From NCBI RefSeq assembly GCF_900095885.1, contig NZ_LT615367.1:3100001-3164000 (forward strand): a stretch of DNA of 64,000 nucleotides, read 5' to 3'. The position numbers were made by a program, and so were the translations under genes. The notes below the pieces were generated by a model that ran no database searches, had not been told where the DNA came from, and was given only the letters and a program-made list of their open reading frames with translations. Positions 52,379 to 60,543 of this stretch are shown one piece after another (within the stretch, counting starts at the first letter, position 1; each line of letters begins with the position of its first letter). The DNA is from Dickeya aquatica. Lineage in GTDB: Bacteria > Pseudomonadota > Gammaproteobacteria > Enterobacterales > Enterobacteriaceae.

Positions 52379-52630
52379 ATGAAAGCGGGTATCCATCCCA
52401 ACTACCGCACAGTGCTGTTTCACGATACCAGTGCTAATGTGTTTTACAAAATTGGCTCAACCATCCAAACAGAGCGACATTACGAATACGAGGGGCAGAC
52501 CTATCCCTATGTCACGATTGATGTCTCTTCTGCCTCACACCCTTATTACACCGGCAAGCAAAAAGAGTATGCCAAAGAAGGCAGTACAGCGCGCTTCCAG
52601 CAGCGCTTTGGCCGTTTCCTGAAATCCTAA
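52379..52630 (+). CDS. rpmE2: zinc-independent 50S ribosomal protein L31 type B
   Basis: This 83-residue protein ([16 protein letters not shown]) is the L31 paralogue without the zinc-binding cysteines; it contains no Cys. Under zinc starvation it replaces the zinc-containing L31 and frees zinc. Signatures are FKIGSTI-like [29 protein letters not shown] and [15 protein letters not shown] precedes ATG 52379. The Zur palindrome lies just upstream. E. coli ykgM is elsewhere, so its place between acrB and tomB is a lineage feature. Confidence 0.95.
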   Translation: MKAGIHPNYRTVLFHDTSANVFYKIGSTIQTERHYEYEGQTYPYVTIDVSSASHPYYTGKQKEYAKEGSTARFQQRFGRFLKS

Positions 52631-52645
52631 TACGAGTATCCAGCC

Positions 52646-52789
52646 ATGCAGGTATTAAGCTCCCTTCGCAGTGCTAAAATGCGCCATAAAGACTGCTTCG
52701 TCGTGAAACGGCGTGGGCGCATCTATGTGATTTGTAAAACCAACCCCCGATTTAATGCAGTACAGGGAAGAAAAAAAAAGAAACGTTAA
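52646..52789 (+). CDS. rpmJ2: 50S ribosomal protein L36 paralogue, type B
   Basis: A 47-residue protein begins [17 protein letters not shown] and ends [12 protein letters not shown]. It matches E. coli YkgO (46 residues), the L36 paralogue lacking the full zinc-ribbon; only Cys17 and Cys30 are present. It starts 15 bp after rpmE2 and is surely cotranscribed with it under the Zur-type operator. The ribosome site is weak, which suggests coupling to rpmE2. Confidence 0.93.
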   Translation: MQVLSSLRSAKMRHKDCFVVKRRGRIYVICKTNPRFNAVQGRKKKKR

Positions 52790-52813
52790 TTATTATTTAT
52801 TCCGTCATTATCA

Positions 52814-52834
52814 GAGGGGCATGTATCGCCCCTC
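52814..52834 (+). terminator. stem-loop downstream of rpmE2-rpmJ2
   Basis: GAGGGGC (52814-52820) pairs with GCCCCTC (52828-52834), loop ATGTATC, 24 bp past rpmJ2. It has no immediate T-run. From 52835 to 53077 the sequence is A+T-rich and I see no gene in it. Confidence 0.55.
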
Positions 52835-53077
52835 CTTACCAAAAATACCTCTTTAAAAACAAAAAGATAAAAAAATATTTTTCACAAAAAAAGGGTTCTT
52901 TACAAAGAAAGACAGACTAGAAAAATTAATTAACACTGTGCTCCTTGCCATGATCAAAAAAAATTAAATATACTGTCCATATTGGCCGATAAATATATCG
53001 TGGCCACTCAAATTGATAAGTTCAATGGAACCCACCGTTATAAAATGGATAGACCACAGCGTATACATTGATTTTTT

Positions 53078-53272
53078 TGCTATAATAACACCAGAATGAT
53101 TTTGACAGTGACGTCGATTCATTCTCTGGCATTCACTGTGTTCCCCCTATTCGTCTTAAGATTAAGGGAATCAAGGCATACTGAGGGGCATTCTATCTTC
53201 TTGCACTTCACCACCCCATCGTCAGGTGGGGGCCCTAAGTGACACTGAATCGTAGCTTACGGAGGGAGAGAA
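53078..53272 (+). promoter_or_regulatory. extended -10 promoter and structured leader of tomB-hha
   Basis: TGCTATAAT (53078-53086) is a perfect extended -10, putting the RNA start near 53093 and the leader at about 180 nt. The first 47 nt contain two interlocking 7-bp complements: AGAATGA (53093-53099) with TCATTCT (53119-53125), and ACAGTGA (53105-53111) with TCACTGT (53133-53139). They can form a pseudoknot or two exclusive stems. A strong ribosome site, GGAGGGAG, ends the leader. Confidence 0.55.
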
Positions 53273-53641
53273 ATGGATGAGTACACACCCCAACATTATG
53301 ATATTGCCCAACTCAGATTCTTGTGTGAAAATCTGCACGATGAGAGTATCGCAACATTAGGCGATAGCAGCCACGGTTGGGTTAATGATCCAACATCAGC
53401 GGTCAATCTCCAGTTGAATGAGCTTATTGAGCATATTGCCGCATTTGTCGTTACCTATAAAATTAAATACCCTCACGAGAGTGGATTATGTGAACGGGTT
53501 GAAAAATATCTCGACGATACTTATATTCTTTTCAGTAACTACGGTATAAACGACACCGAGTTACAGAAATGGCAAAAATCCAAGTCCCAATTATTCAGAA
53601 TGTTCTCAGAAAAGAACGTCTGTACAGTAGTAAAAACTTAA
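53273..53641 (+). CDS. tomB: Hha toxicity modulator TomB
   Basis: TomB (YbaJ) counteracts Hha toxicity; structural work describes an antitoxin role that involves oxidation of Hha. The 122-residue protein is acidic in the first third and carries the family blocks YTPQHYDIAQLRFLCENLHDE, TSAVNLQLNELIEHIAAFV and YLDDTYILFSNYGI. hha follows after 52 bp, the usual pair. The gene pair and its leader are more A+T-rich than the neighbours. Confidence 0.94.
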   Translation: MDEYTPQHYDIAQLRFLCENLHDESIATLGDSSHGWVNDPTSAVNLQLNELIEHIAAFVVTYKIKYPHESGLCERVEKYLDDTYILFSNYGINDTELQKWQKSKSQLFRMFSEKNVCTVVKT

Positions 53642-53693
53642 GCAATAACTTTAATTATACTTAATTTAAACCCAGGAAATTAGCAAGGTCACT

Positions 53694-53897
53694 ATGAAAA
53701 AAATCGACTATTTAATGCGTTTGCGGAAATGCACAACTATCGATACTCTCGAACGCGTTATAGAGAAAAACAAATACGAGCTCTCTAATGACGAACTCGA
53801 AATGTTTTATTCTGCGGCAGATCATCGACTTGCCGAGCTAACGATGAATAAACTTTACGACAAAGTACCAACCGCGGTCTGGAAATACGTTCGTTAA
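53694..53897 (+). CDS. hha: hemolysin-expression modulator Hha
   Basis: Hha is a small H-NS partner that strengthens silencing of A+T-rich foreign DNA. The 67-residue protein contains the family core [40 protein letters not shown] and [14 protein letters not shown]. It lacks the first five residues of the E. coli form, starting MKKIDYLM. It is downstream of tomB, and a good terminator follows at 53939. Confidence 0.96.
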   Translation: MKKIDYLMRLRKCTTIDTLERVIEKNKYELSNDELEMFYSAADHRLAELTMNKLYDKVPTAVWKYVR

Positions 53898-53938
53898 CCA
53901 TAACACATCCGTTGCTCACATACCGGAAATGACACTGT

Positions 53939-53966
53939 GCCGATATTTATATCGGCCTTTGTTTTT
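53939..53966 (+). terminator. tomB-hha intrinsic terminator
   Basis: GCCGATA (53939-53945) pairs with TATCGGC (53950-53956), loop TTTA, then a T-rich tail CTTTGTTTTT. It lies 42 bp past hha. Confidence 0.88.
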
Positions 53967-54012
53967 CATGGGTGTAAAGATTAACTTTTCATCTGTAACA
54001 AAAGACTTCTCA

Positions 54013-54044
54013 AAAGCCATAAGTACTCAAAGCCATAAGTACTC
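54013..54044. repeat. perfect 16-bp tandem duplication
   Basis: AAAGCCATAAGTACTC occurs twice head to tail, at 54013-54028 and 54029-54044. It lies in the 317-bp gap between hha and ffs, which holds no believable gene. It is probably a replication-slippage duplication. The minus-strand frame running through it has no family features. Confidence 0.85.
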
Positions 54045-54214
54045 GTTGGCGAACGGTTCTGGTATAAACGAGCAATAGACCTGTCTATCGAGCACGTACC
54101 GGCTGAGCACAGATAATAGATAACCTCTTTCCTGATAACACAACCTTTAAAAATACAAGACAGAAGAAATCGAAGAAAAGGCAGGAACACAAAACACAGG
54201 CAGAACAGATGAAA

Positions 54215-54328
54215 GGGTGGAGGCCCCGCTAGCTACATCCCGGCACACACGTCGCCTGCTGCGGCTGCTTCCTTCCGGACCTGACCGGGTCCACAGGTTA
54301 GTGTTGCGGGAGAACCAACGGGGCCTCC
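54215..54328 (-). ncRNA. ffs: 4.5S RNA, the signal recognition particle RNA
   Basis: The 114-nt minus-strand RNA pairs with Ffh and targets nascent membrane proteins to FtsY. The SRP signature GGTCAGGTCCGGAAGGAAGC, with the GGAA tetraloop and the symmetric and asymmetric loops that bind Ffh, is intact. The 5' end GGAGGCCCCGTTGG pairs with the 3' end CTAGCGGGGCCTCC to close the long hairpin. The length equals that of E. coli. Confidence 0.97.
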
Positions 54329-54549
54329 ATTGACGGCTTCATCAAAGTAAAGCGCTGGCGCATTATCGGTGATGAACCGGGCAAATGCAAGTTAACGCCA
54401 TTTAACCGCTGTTTTCTTACCCACCTTAGGCCTCTTTTATGTGTGCAAATGTATTACAGTGTCATCTGCATCAGGTACCTTCTCAGTGCGATACGTTCCT
54501 GGAAATTAAATTACCTTTATAATCAATCCATTATAAATCGGAAAAATAT

Positions 54550-54891
54550 GTGCTCACGAAACCACCAATAACCGGGACGGATAACTTTCGCCAACGGGTT
54601 ATCCATATTATTGCCGCGATCCCTTATGGCTGTGTCGTCACTTATGGTGATGTCGCACGCCTGGCGGGCTCTGTACGGGCATCTCGTCAGGTTGGCGGTA
54701 TTATGAAAAACTTGCCACCCGGCAGCCTGTTACCCTGGCACAGAGTTATCAACCGTAAAGGAGAGATATCACTAACCGGTGCCGATCGTGAGCGACAAAA
54801 ATCAGCGCTACTCGCCGAAGGCATTATTTTTACTGATGAGGGAAAAATCGATTTAGAGATATTTCGCTGGCGGTATGAATCGGCTCAATAA
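54550..54891 (+). CDS. ybaZ: alkyltransferase-like protein YbaZ (Atl)
   Basis: Atl proteins resemble the C-terminal domain of O6-alkylguanine-DNA methyltransferase but cannot transfer the alkyl group. They flag O6-alkylguanine for nucleotide excision repair. The 113-residue protein has PWHR in place of the catalytic PCHR, and the DNA-recognition helix ASRQVGGIMKN. The start is taken as GTG 54550 because no in-frame ATG precedes the conserved region; the N-terminus is uncertain. Confidence 0.9.
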   Translation: MLTKPPITGTDNFRQRVIHIIAAIPYGCVVTYGDVARLAGSVRASRQVGGIMKNLPPGSLLPWHRVINRKGEISLTGADRERQKSALLAEGIIFTDEGKIDLEIFRWRYESAQ

Positions 54892-54948
54892 CTTGCCGAG
54901 TAAACCCGATACCGCCAGTCTTAACATCACGCCACAGTGGCGTGCTTA

Positions 54949-55509
54949 TTAGTAGGGTTGAAGCAACACACCAGACTCACCCGAACCATTAGACTGTGCA
55001 GGAGTCGGAGCCAGCATGCGCATTGGTTTTCCCGTAGCAGGGGCTCTTGATACCATCACCAGATTCACATCTGCGTTATTCACGCCGTTGTTGATAACCG
55101 GCAGCATATGTTCAGTGACCAGCGTAATACGATGGTTAATCACCACAACCGCACTGAGCAAAATCCGGGCATCAGGATTAATGTCCGCTGGATTATACGG
55201 GAGAATAAACTTAAACGGTGCCTGCACACCTTCTGTGCGTGAAACGCGCTGAGAGATGACTCTGGCTGGCGCATCTGAGGCGGACGCATCAGAGATGGTG
55301 ACAGTCATTACCGCATCTGTGGGTAAAGTGATATTTTGACGGATATTCACACTCCCCGAGACTGCGGGCATGCCGTTTACCGGTTCACTGAGAGAAAGTG
55401 TGCGTGCAGGTGCCAAAGCTTGTGGTAAAAAACCGTACGTATTCAGGTTCGCACACCCGGAAAGGGCTATCGATACCGTGATACCGGCAAACATATGCCA
55501 TAATCTCAT
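54949..55509 (-). CDS. ybaY: lipoprotein YbaY
   Basis: A predicted lipoprotein of 186 residues with lipobox ALSGC (acylated Cys19). The mature part holds a YscW/DUF-type beta-sandwich (VSGSVNIRQNITLPTDAVMTV, PFKFILPYNPADINP) typical of the YbaY family. Function is unknown. The C-terminal tail (LAPTPAQSNGSGESG) is low complexity. AAGGAG precedes the ATG at 8-nt spacing. It is convergent with ybaZ and divergent from tesB, which matches E. coli order. Confidence 0.92.
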   Translation of the reverse strand: MRLWHMFAGITVSIALSGCANLNTYGFLPQALAPARTLSLSEPVNGMPAVSGSVNIRQNITLPTDAVMTVTISDASASDAPARVISQRVSRTEGVQAPFKFILPYNPADINPDARILLSAVVVINHRITLVTEHMLPVINNGVNNADVNLVMVSRAPATGKPMRMLAPTPAQSNGSGESGVLLQPY

Positions 55510-55754
55510 AGGCTAAATCTCCTTAATTATATTATAGGGATAACCGCTGACCAGAAACCGTCATCCACTAAAGAAGTATGAACCAGTCAGTCTAATATTT
55601 ATGGTGGAAAAATCCGATAGTGATTGATGTTATCTGCTCACTTTCCGGCATGAGTCAGTGCACTCACCTATTTATCATGATGCATTTACTCTTCGTTTTT
55701 ACTGCATTCATGATTTATTTTTATGATAACCGCATGCTCAATTAAGGCAGAAAT

Positions 55755-56618
55755 ATGAGTCAGGCATTACAGAATCTTCTCGACTTGTTACATCTGGAAA
55801 AGCTGGAAGAGGGGTTATTTCGCGGTCAAAGCCAGGACCTGGGACTGCGACAGGTGTTTGGCGGGCAGGTTGTCGGCCAGGCATTATCTGCTGCAAAACA
55901 AACCGTTCCTGCTGAGCGTTTTGTGCACTCCTTCCACAGCTATTTTTTACTCCCAGGCGACAGCCAGAAACCGATTATTTACGATGTTGAAACGCTACGC
56001 GACGGCAACAGCTTTAGCGCCAGACGGGTTAGCGCTATCCAGAATGGCCGCTCTATTTTTTACATGACAGCGTCGTTTCAAACCCGGGAAAGCGGCTTTG
56101 AACATCAAAACACGATGCCGCAAGTTACCCCGCCTGAAGAATTACCGTCGGAGTTAGACATCGCTCGCAGCATAGCAGAACAGCTCCCTGCGGCCATGCG
56201 GCAAATTTTCACGCAAGAAAGGCCCATTGAAATTCGCCCGGTCGAATTTCATAACCCACTGCAAGGTAAAGTTGAACCTGCTGTAAGGCATGTCTGGTGC
56301 CGTGCTAATGGTGTAATGCCAGATGATGAGCGCACCCATCAGTATCTGCTGGGTTATACCTCCGACTGCCACTTCCTGCTGACCGCACTTCAGCCCCATG
56401 GCGTTGGTTTTCTTGAGCGCGGTATGCAGGTAGCTACACTCGATCACGCCATGTGGTTTCACCGCCCATTTCGGCTGGACGACTGGTTGCTGTACTCGGT
56501 TGAAAGCCCTTCAGCATCAGGGGCTCGAGGGTTTGTGCGCGGGCATTTTTATACCCGGGAGGGCGTACTGGTTGCCTCCAGCGTTCAGGAAGGGGTCATT
56601 CGCCGCCATAGCCAGTAA
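55755..56618 (+). CDS. tesB: acyl-CoA thioesterase II
   Basis: TesB hydrolyses medium- and long-chain acyl-CoA to fatty acid and CoA in the cytoplasm. The 287-residue double-hotdog protein has [17 protein letters not shown] in the first half, and in the second half the catalytic neighbourhood [13 protein letters not shown] (Asp, with Thr and Gln nearby) and VQEGVIR. AAGGCAG precedes the ATG. It is convergent with amtB across a shared terminator. Confidence 0.97.
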   Translation: MSQALQNLLDLLHLEKLEEGLFRGQSQDLGLRQVFGGQVVGQALSAAKQTVPAERFVHSFHSYFLLPGDSQKPIIYDVETLRDGNSFSARRVSAIQNGRSIFYMTASFQTRESGFEHQNTMPQVTPPEELPSELDIARSIAEQLPAAMRQIFTQERPIEIRPVEFHNPLQGKVEPAVRHVWCRANGVMPDDERTHQYLLGYTSDCHFLLTALQPHGVGFLERGMQVATLDHAMWFHRPFRLDDWLLYSVESPSASGARGFVRGHFYTREGVLVASSVQEGVIRRHSQ

Positions 56619-56693
56619 CAACCGTGCAATTTAACACGTCATCAGCCATCGTCATCCACAGATAATGCCAATAATGACCCTGGGCAATTAACG

Positions 56694-56720
56694 AAAAAAA
56701 CCACCTAAAAAGGTGGTTTT
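56694..56720. terminator. bidirectional terminator between tesB and amtB
   Basis: CCACCT (56701-56706) pairs with AGGTGG (56711-56716). A's at 56694-56700 and T's at 56717-56720 extend the stem. Read on the minus strand the stem is followed by seven U, ideal for amtB. Read on plus, a shorter U-run serves tesB. Confidence 0.9.
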
Positions 56721-56774
56721 AGTCAGAAAATCCAGCATGCCATCCCCATTATCAGGATGCCAGATACATGGGCA

Positions 56775-58067
56775 TTACTGGTTGTAAGCGTTTTCGCCGT
56801 GACTGTTGACATCCAGACCTTCGCGCTCCTGCTCTTCAGGAACACGCAGACCAACCGCGATATCTGCAATTTTGAAAGAGATGAACGCAGCCACACCGGA
56901 CCATACCACAGCCACAATCACGCTAAACAACTGTACCCATACCTGATGCGCCATAGTCACACCCTGTGCGTAACCTGTACCGCCTAACGATGATGCGGTA
57001 AATACCCCGGTCAACAGGCAGCCAACGATACCGCACACACCGTGTACACCAAACACATCACAGGGGTCGTCAACGCGCAGCCATTTTTTCAGCACCGTCA
57101 CGCCCCACAGGCCTGCAAAACCACCCGCGAAACCGATAATCATCGCACCACCAATACCCACCGTACCCGCAGCCGGGGTGATAGCAACCAGACCCGCGAT
57201 ACAGCCAGAACAAGCGCCCAGCAGAGAGGGTTTACCACGGCTAATCCACTCGCCGATGATCCAGGCTAAAATGGCCGCAGCGGTTGCCACAACGGTTGTC
57301 AGAAACGCAAGACCGGCAATATTGTTGGCCGCGGCTGCCGAACCGGCGTTAAAACCAAACCAGCCGACATACAGAATAGACGTACCAATAAACACCAGTG
57401 GCAGGTTATGCGGTTTAAATGCCTCTTTGCCAAACCCAACACGCTTGCCTAACAGCAGTGCACCAACCAAGCCTGCGACTGCCGCATTAATGTGCACAAC
57501 CGTACCGCCAGCAAAATCCAGCGCACCATCAGCAGCCAGGTAACCACCACCCCAGACCATATGGGTCATCGGCAAATAAGACAGCGTGAACCACAGTGCA
57601 GAGAAAATCAGCACCGCTGAGAAACGGACACGCTCAGCCAAAGCCCCGATCACCAGACCTACCGTGATGCATGCAAAAGAAGCCTGATAAGCAACATGAA
57701 TAAACTGATAGAACGTACCGCTAATGGCATTGATATCGATGCCATTGAGCATAAAGTTAGTCAAACCACCAAAGAATGGGCTGCCAGTGCTAAAGGCAAC
57801 ACTGTAGCCATAAATAACCCAAAGAATACAAACCAGCGCAAATGACACCATTATCTGAGTCAGCATCGACAACACGTTTTTACTGCGGATCAAACCACCA
57901 TAAAACAGCGCCAGCCCCGGAATCGTCATGAACAGTACCAATGCGGTACAAATCATCATAAAGGCGTTATCGGCTTTATCCACGACGGGTGCGGGCGTAT
58001 CGGCCAGCGCCCATGCCGGAAGCATGGCGGCAGCCCCTAAACCTAATGACAAGGAAAGTTTTTTCAT
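56775..58067 (-). CDS. amtB: ammonium channel AmtB
   Basis: AmtB is the trimeric ammonium channel of the inner membrane. It has 430 residues from ATG 58067 (E. coli 428). It has a cleavable signal (SLSLGLGAAAMLPAWALA) and eleven helices. The pore pair of histidines is in PMTHMVWGGG and VFGVHGVCG. The tail VPEEQEREGLDVNSHGENAY is the GlnK-binding region. ATG 58079 is in frame but directly abuts AGGG, so 58067 is favoured. It forms an operon with glnK, 43 bp upstream. Confidence 0.96.
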   Translation of the reverse strand: MKKLSLSLGLGAAAMLPAWALADTPAPVVDKADNAFMMICTALVLFMTIPGLALFYGGLIRSKNVLSMLTQIMVSFALVCILWVIYGYSVAFSTGSPFFGGLTNFMLNGIDINAISGTFYQFIHVAYQASFACITVGLVIGALAERVRFSAVLIFSALWFTLSYLPMTHMVWGGGYLAADGALDFAGGTVVHINAAVAGLVGALLLGKRVGFGKEAFKPHNLPLVFIGTSILYVGWFGFNAGSAAAANNIAGLAFLTTVVATAAAILAWIIGEWISRGKPSLLGACSGCIAGLVAITPAAGTVGIGGAMIIGFAGGFAGLWGVTVLKKWLRVDDPCDVFGVHGVCGIVGCLLTGVFTASSLGGTGYAQGVTMAHQVWVQLFSVIVAVVWSGVAAFISFKIADIAVGLRVPEEQEREGLDVNSHGENAYNQ

Positions 58068-58110
58068 TTTTTCATTCATCCCTATTTAATAAGGCTAAAT
58101 CAGGTAGTTG

Positions 58111-58449
58111 TTATAATGCGGCTTCGTCAGTTTCACCGGTACGAATACGAATAACACGCTGCAATTCAGCAACAAAAATTTTGCCGTCACCAATTTTTCC
58201 GGTATAAGCCGCTTTACTGATGACATCAATCACTTCATCTAGCTGATCATCTGCAATAGCGATATCAATTTTGACTTTGGGCAAAAAGTTAACGCTGTAC
58301 TCAGCGCCACGGTACAATTCCGCATGCCCTTTCTGACGTCCAAACCCTTTCACCTCTGTGACGGTGAGCCCCTGGATGCCCACAGAAGAGAGTGCCTCAC
58401 GCACATCTTCCAGCTTGAACGGTTTGATTACTACAGTCACCAGTTTCAT
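58111..58449 (-). CDS. glnK: PII signalling protein GlnK
   Basis: GlnK is a trimeric PII protein that plugs AmtB when nitrogen is ample and is uridylylated by GlnD on scarcity. The 112-residue protein equals E. coli. Tyr51, the uridylylation site, is in ELYRGAEYSVNFLPK at the T-loop tip. The B-loop TGKIGDGKIFV binds nucleotide. ATG 58449 has GGGGG at 6-nt spacing, which decides it over the start at 58467. Its promoter is of the sigma-54 type. Confidence 0.98.
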   Translation of the reverse strand: MKLVTVVIKPFKLEDVREALSSVGIQGLTVTEVKGFGRQKGHAELYRGAEYSVNFLPKVKIDIAIADDQLDEVIDVISKAAYTGKIGDGKIFVAELQRVIRIRTGETDEAAL

Positions 58450-58518
58450 TCTCATCCCCCTAAGCATGTAAGTTCAGGCTTATGCCCGTCACCTCAAATA
58501 TGTCCACGTATTACTTAA

Positions 58519-58534
58519 AGCAAATCATGTGCCA
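58519..58534 (-). promoter_or_regulatory. sigma-54 promoter of glnK-amtB
   Basis: On the minus strand TGGCAC ATGAT TTGCT (58534-58519) matches the RpoN -24/-12 consensus TGGCAC-N5-TTGCW at every fixed position. It lies about 70 bp upstream of the glnK ATG. glnK-amtB is a classic NtrC/RpoN operon. Confidence 0.93.
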
Positions 58535-58632
58535 CAAATGCCAGCACTAACCAAAAGCGATAAAACGCCCCTGATTAGGGAAAAATAAGAAAGTGGATAG
58601 TATGAAGTATGGACGAACAGCGTGAAAAACCG

Positions 58633-58720
58633 GTGCGCGAACGCACAAAAACAGTGCGACGCGCTTGATTTCGGTGCATCACAGTGCGTAGTCAATCACA
58701 CTGTGCCAAATTATGGTGCG
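58633..58720. promoter_or_regulatory. candidate NtrC enhancer sites upstream of glnK
   Basis: Two dyads lie 100-200 bp upstream of the sigma-54 promoter, the right range for an enhancer. GTGCGCGAACGCAC (58633-58646) is a palindrome. GTGCCAAATTATGGTGC (58703-58719) has one perfect NtrC half-site (TGGTGC). The second runs to the border of mdlB. Matches to the full NtrC consensus are partial. Confidence 0.5.
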
Positions 58721-58742
58721 ATATCCTGCCCCAGGATGATCG

Positions 58743-60536
58743 TCATGGTGCCAGTGCAGTCAGTGCCGGCTCACCCTCTTCCTGAGTTGAAGACAGTGCT
58801 CTGCTTGCCTGCTGCAATTGATACATCTGAGCATAACGCCCTGCTCTGGCAAGCAGTTGTTCATGGGTGCCGTGCTCCACGGTTTTGCCATGGTGCAATA
58901 CCAGAATATTGTCTGCTTCCACAATGGTGGATAACCGATGTGCAATGACGACCAGCGTGGTATGGGAGCGGATTAACCTTAGCGCACGTTGAATAGCCTG
59001 TTCAGTCCCCGAATCAATATTGGCTGTCGCTTCATCGAGTATCAGAATTCTGGGCGGAGCAACCAATACGCGGGCGAGTGCCAATAGCTGCTTTTGGCCA
59101 ACAGACAAGTTATTACCTTGCTCACCAATACGGCTCTCCATTCCCTCCGCCATTGATTGCACCAGAGGTGCTAGTTGTACTGCCTCCAATGCCTGCCAGA
59201 CGCGCTCTTTACTGATCTCTCGCCCCAGCGTGACATTGGCATACATTGAGTCCGCCAAAACAACCGGGTCTTGCTGCACCATAGCCACATGCTGGCGCAG
59301 TACCTGATGAGAAAGCCCAGATAACGGTCTGGTATCCAGATGGATGTCTCCACTATCGGGCTGGTAATACCCCATCAACAGGCTGGCGAGCGTACTTTTC
59401 CCACTACCAGTATGGCCAACCAATGCAACAAACCCCCGGTCTGGCACATGCAGTTCGATATCATGCAATACCGGTTTCCCGGCCTGATAAGAAAACGTCA
59501 CCCTATCGATATCAATACGACCACTGTGGAGCGGCTCGGTATCGTCGCCATACTGCTGGCGTGAGCCATCCATCAACTCGAAGATACGCTCACCCGCGAC
59601 TACGGCCTGCTGTAGCATCGATTGTTGGGTGGTCAACTCAATAAGTGGTTCGTTTAATCGGCCAAGATAGTTAATGAAGGCGTACAACACACCAACCCCC
59701 ACTGAACCTACGGTGCTAAAACCAAATTGCAGCAGCAAACCGCACATCACCATGGCAGAGAATAAACTCAATAATGGCCGTAACAGAAAACCATCCAGCC
59801 GCAATGTCTGTATACGTGCGTGATAGTGCGACCAACTGGCTTCGCTGAGTTTTTTACCGAAACGCTGTTGCTGGCGAAACTGCTGGATAACCCCCATACC
59901 GTTTATCGACTCGTTAAACCCATCATTGATATCTGCCAGAAAACTTCGCATCCGCCGGACAATCGGCGTGCTATAGCGCTGATACACCACCATCACAATG
60001 GCAACTGCTGGCAAAATCATCATTGCTATCAATGCCATACGCCAGTCAAGACTGAACATGGCCACCAGCATCGCAACGATCAATGCGGTACTACGCAACA
60101 CGTTCCCCACGACCATGACATACAGATCACGCACCACTTCCGTATCATTTGTCACCCGGGAGATCAATTGCCCAACCGGTTGGGTATCGAACACCGCCAG
60201 CGGCTGGCGCAACGCGGCATCCATTACGTCAATACGCAATTGCTGTACCACGCCAACCGCTACGCGGTTAAACATCAATGCCTGCAAATAATGCAGCAAG
60301 GCCGCCAGCAGTTGCAGCAAAACGTACCCCACCGCGAGGCCCGTCGCCAACAGAAGAGGGAATTCGCCTTTGGCAATCAGATTATCAATGAAATAGCTGA
60401 CCAAAACCGGCCCTGCCACTTCGGCTGCTGCCGCAATACAGAGCAACAAGACCCCCCCACCAACCGATGCCTTCCACGGCAGGCCATAAGCCAGCAACCG
60501 TTTCAACGTTGACCACAACGCTGGCGTCATTTTCAT
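58743..60536 (-). CDS. mdlB: ABC transporter MdlB (membrane plus ATPase)
   Basis: A half-type ABC exporter of 597 residues (E. coli 593), probably a heterodimer with MdlA. Six membrane helices are followed by an ATPase with Walker [13 protein letters not shown], signature [15 protein letters not shown], Walker [13 protein letters not shown] and the H-loop [12 protein letters not shown] 60536 has AAGG upstream and lies 8 bp after the mdlA stop. Longer starts overlap mdlA. The substrate is unknown. Confidence 0.96.
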   Translation of the reverse strand: MKMTPALWSTLKRLLAYGLPWKASVGGGVLLLCIAAAAEVAGPVLVSYFIDNLIAKGEFPLLLATGLAVGYVLLQLLAALLHYLQALMFNRVAVGVVQQLRIDVMDAALRQPLAVFDTQPVGQLISRVTNDTEVVRDLYVMVVGNVLRSTALIVAMLVAMFSLDWRMALIAMMILPAVAIVMVVYQRYSTPIVRRMRSFLADINDGFNESINGMGVIQQFRQQQRFGKKLSEASWSHYHARIQTLRLDGFLLRPLLSLFSAMVMCGLLLQFGFSTVGSVGVGVLYAFINYLGRLNEPLIELTTQQSMLQQAVVAGERIFELMDGSRQQYGDDTEPLHSGRIDIDRVTFSYQAGKPVLHDIELHVPDRGFVALVGHTGSGKSTLASLLMGYYQPDSGDIHLDTRPLSGLSHQVLRQHVAMVQQDPVVLADSMYANVTLGREISKERVWQALEAVQLAPLVQSMAEGMESRIGEQGNNLSVGQKQLLALARVLVAPPRILILDEATANIDSGTEQAIQRALRLIRSHTTLVVIAHRLSTIVEADNILVLHHGKTVEHGTHEQLLARAGRYAQMYQLQQASRALSSTQEEGEPALTALAP

Positions 60537-60543
60537 TTTTGCC

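Noticed and set aside
53981..54190. 69-codon minus-strand frame between hha and ffs
   Set aside because: It runs through a tandem duplication and has no recognisable motif or start signal.
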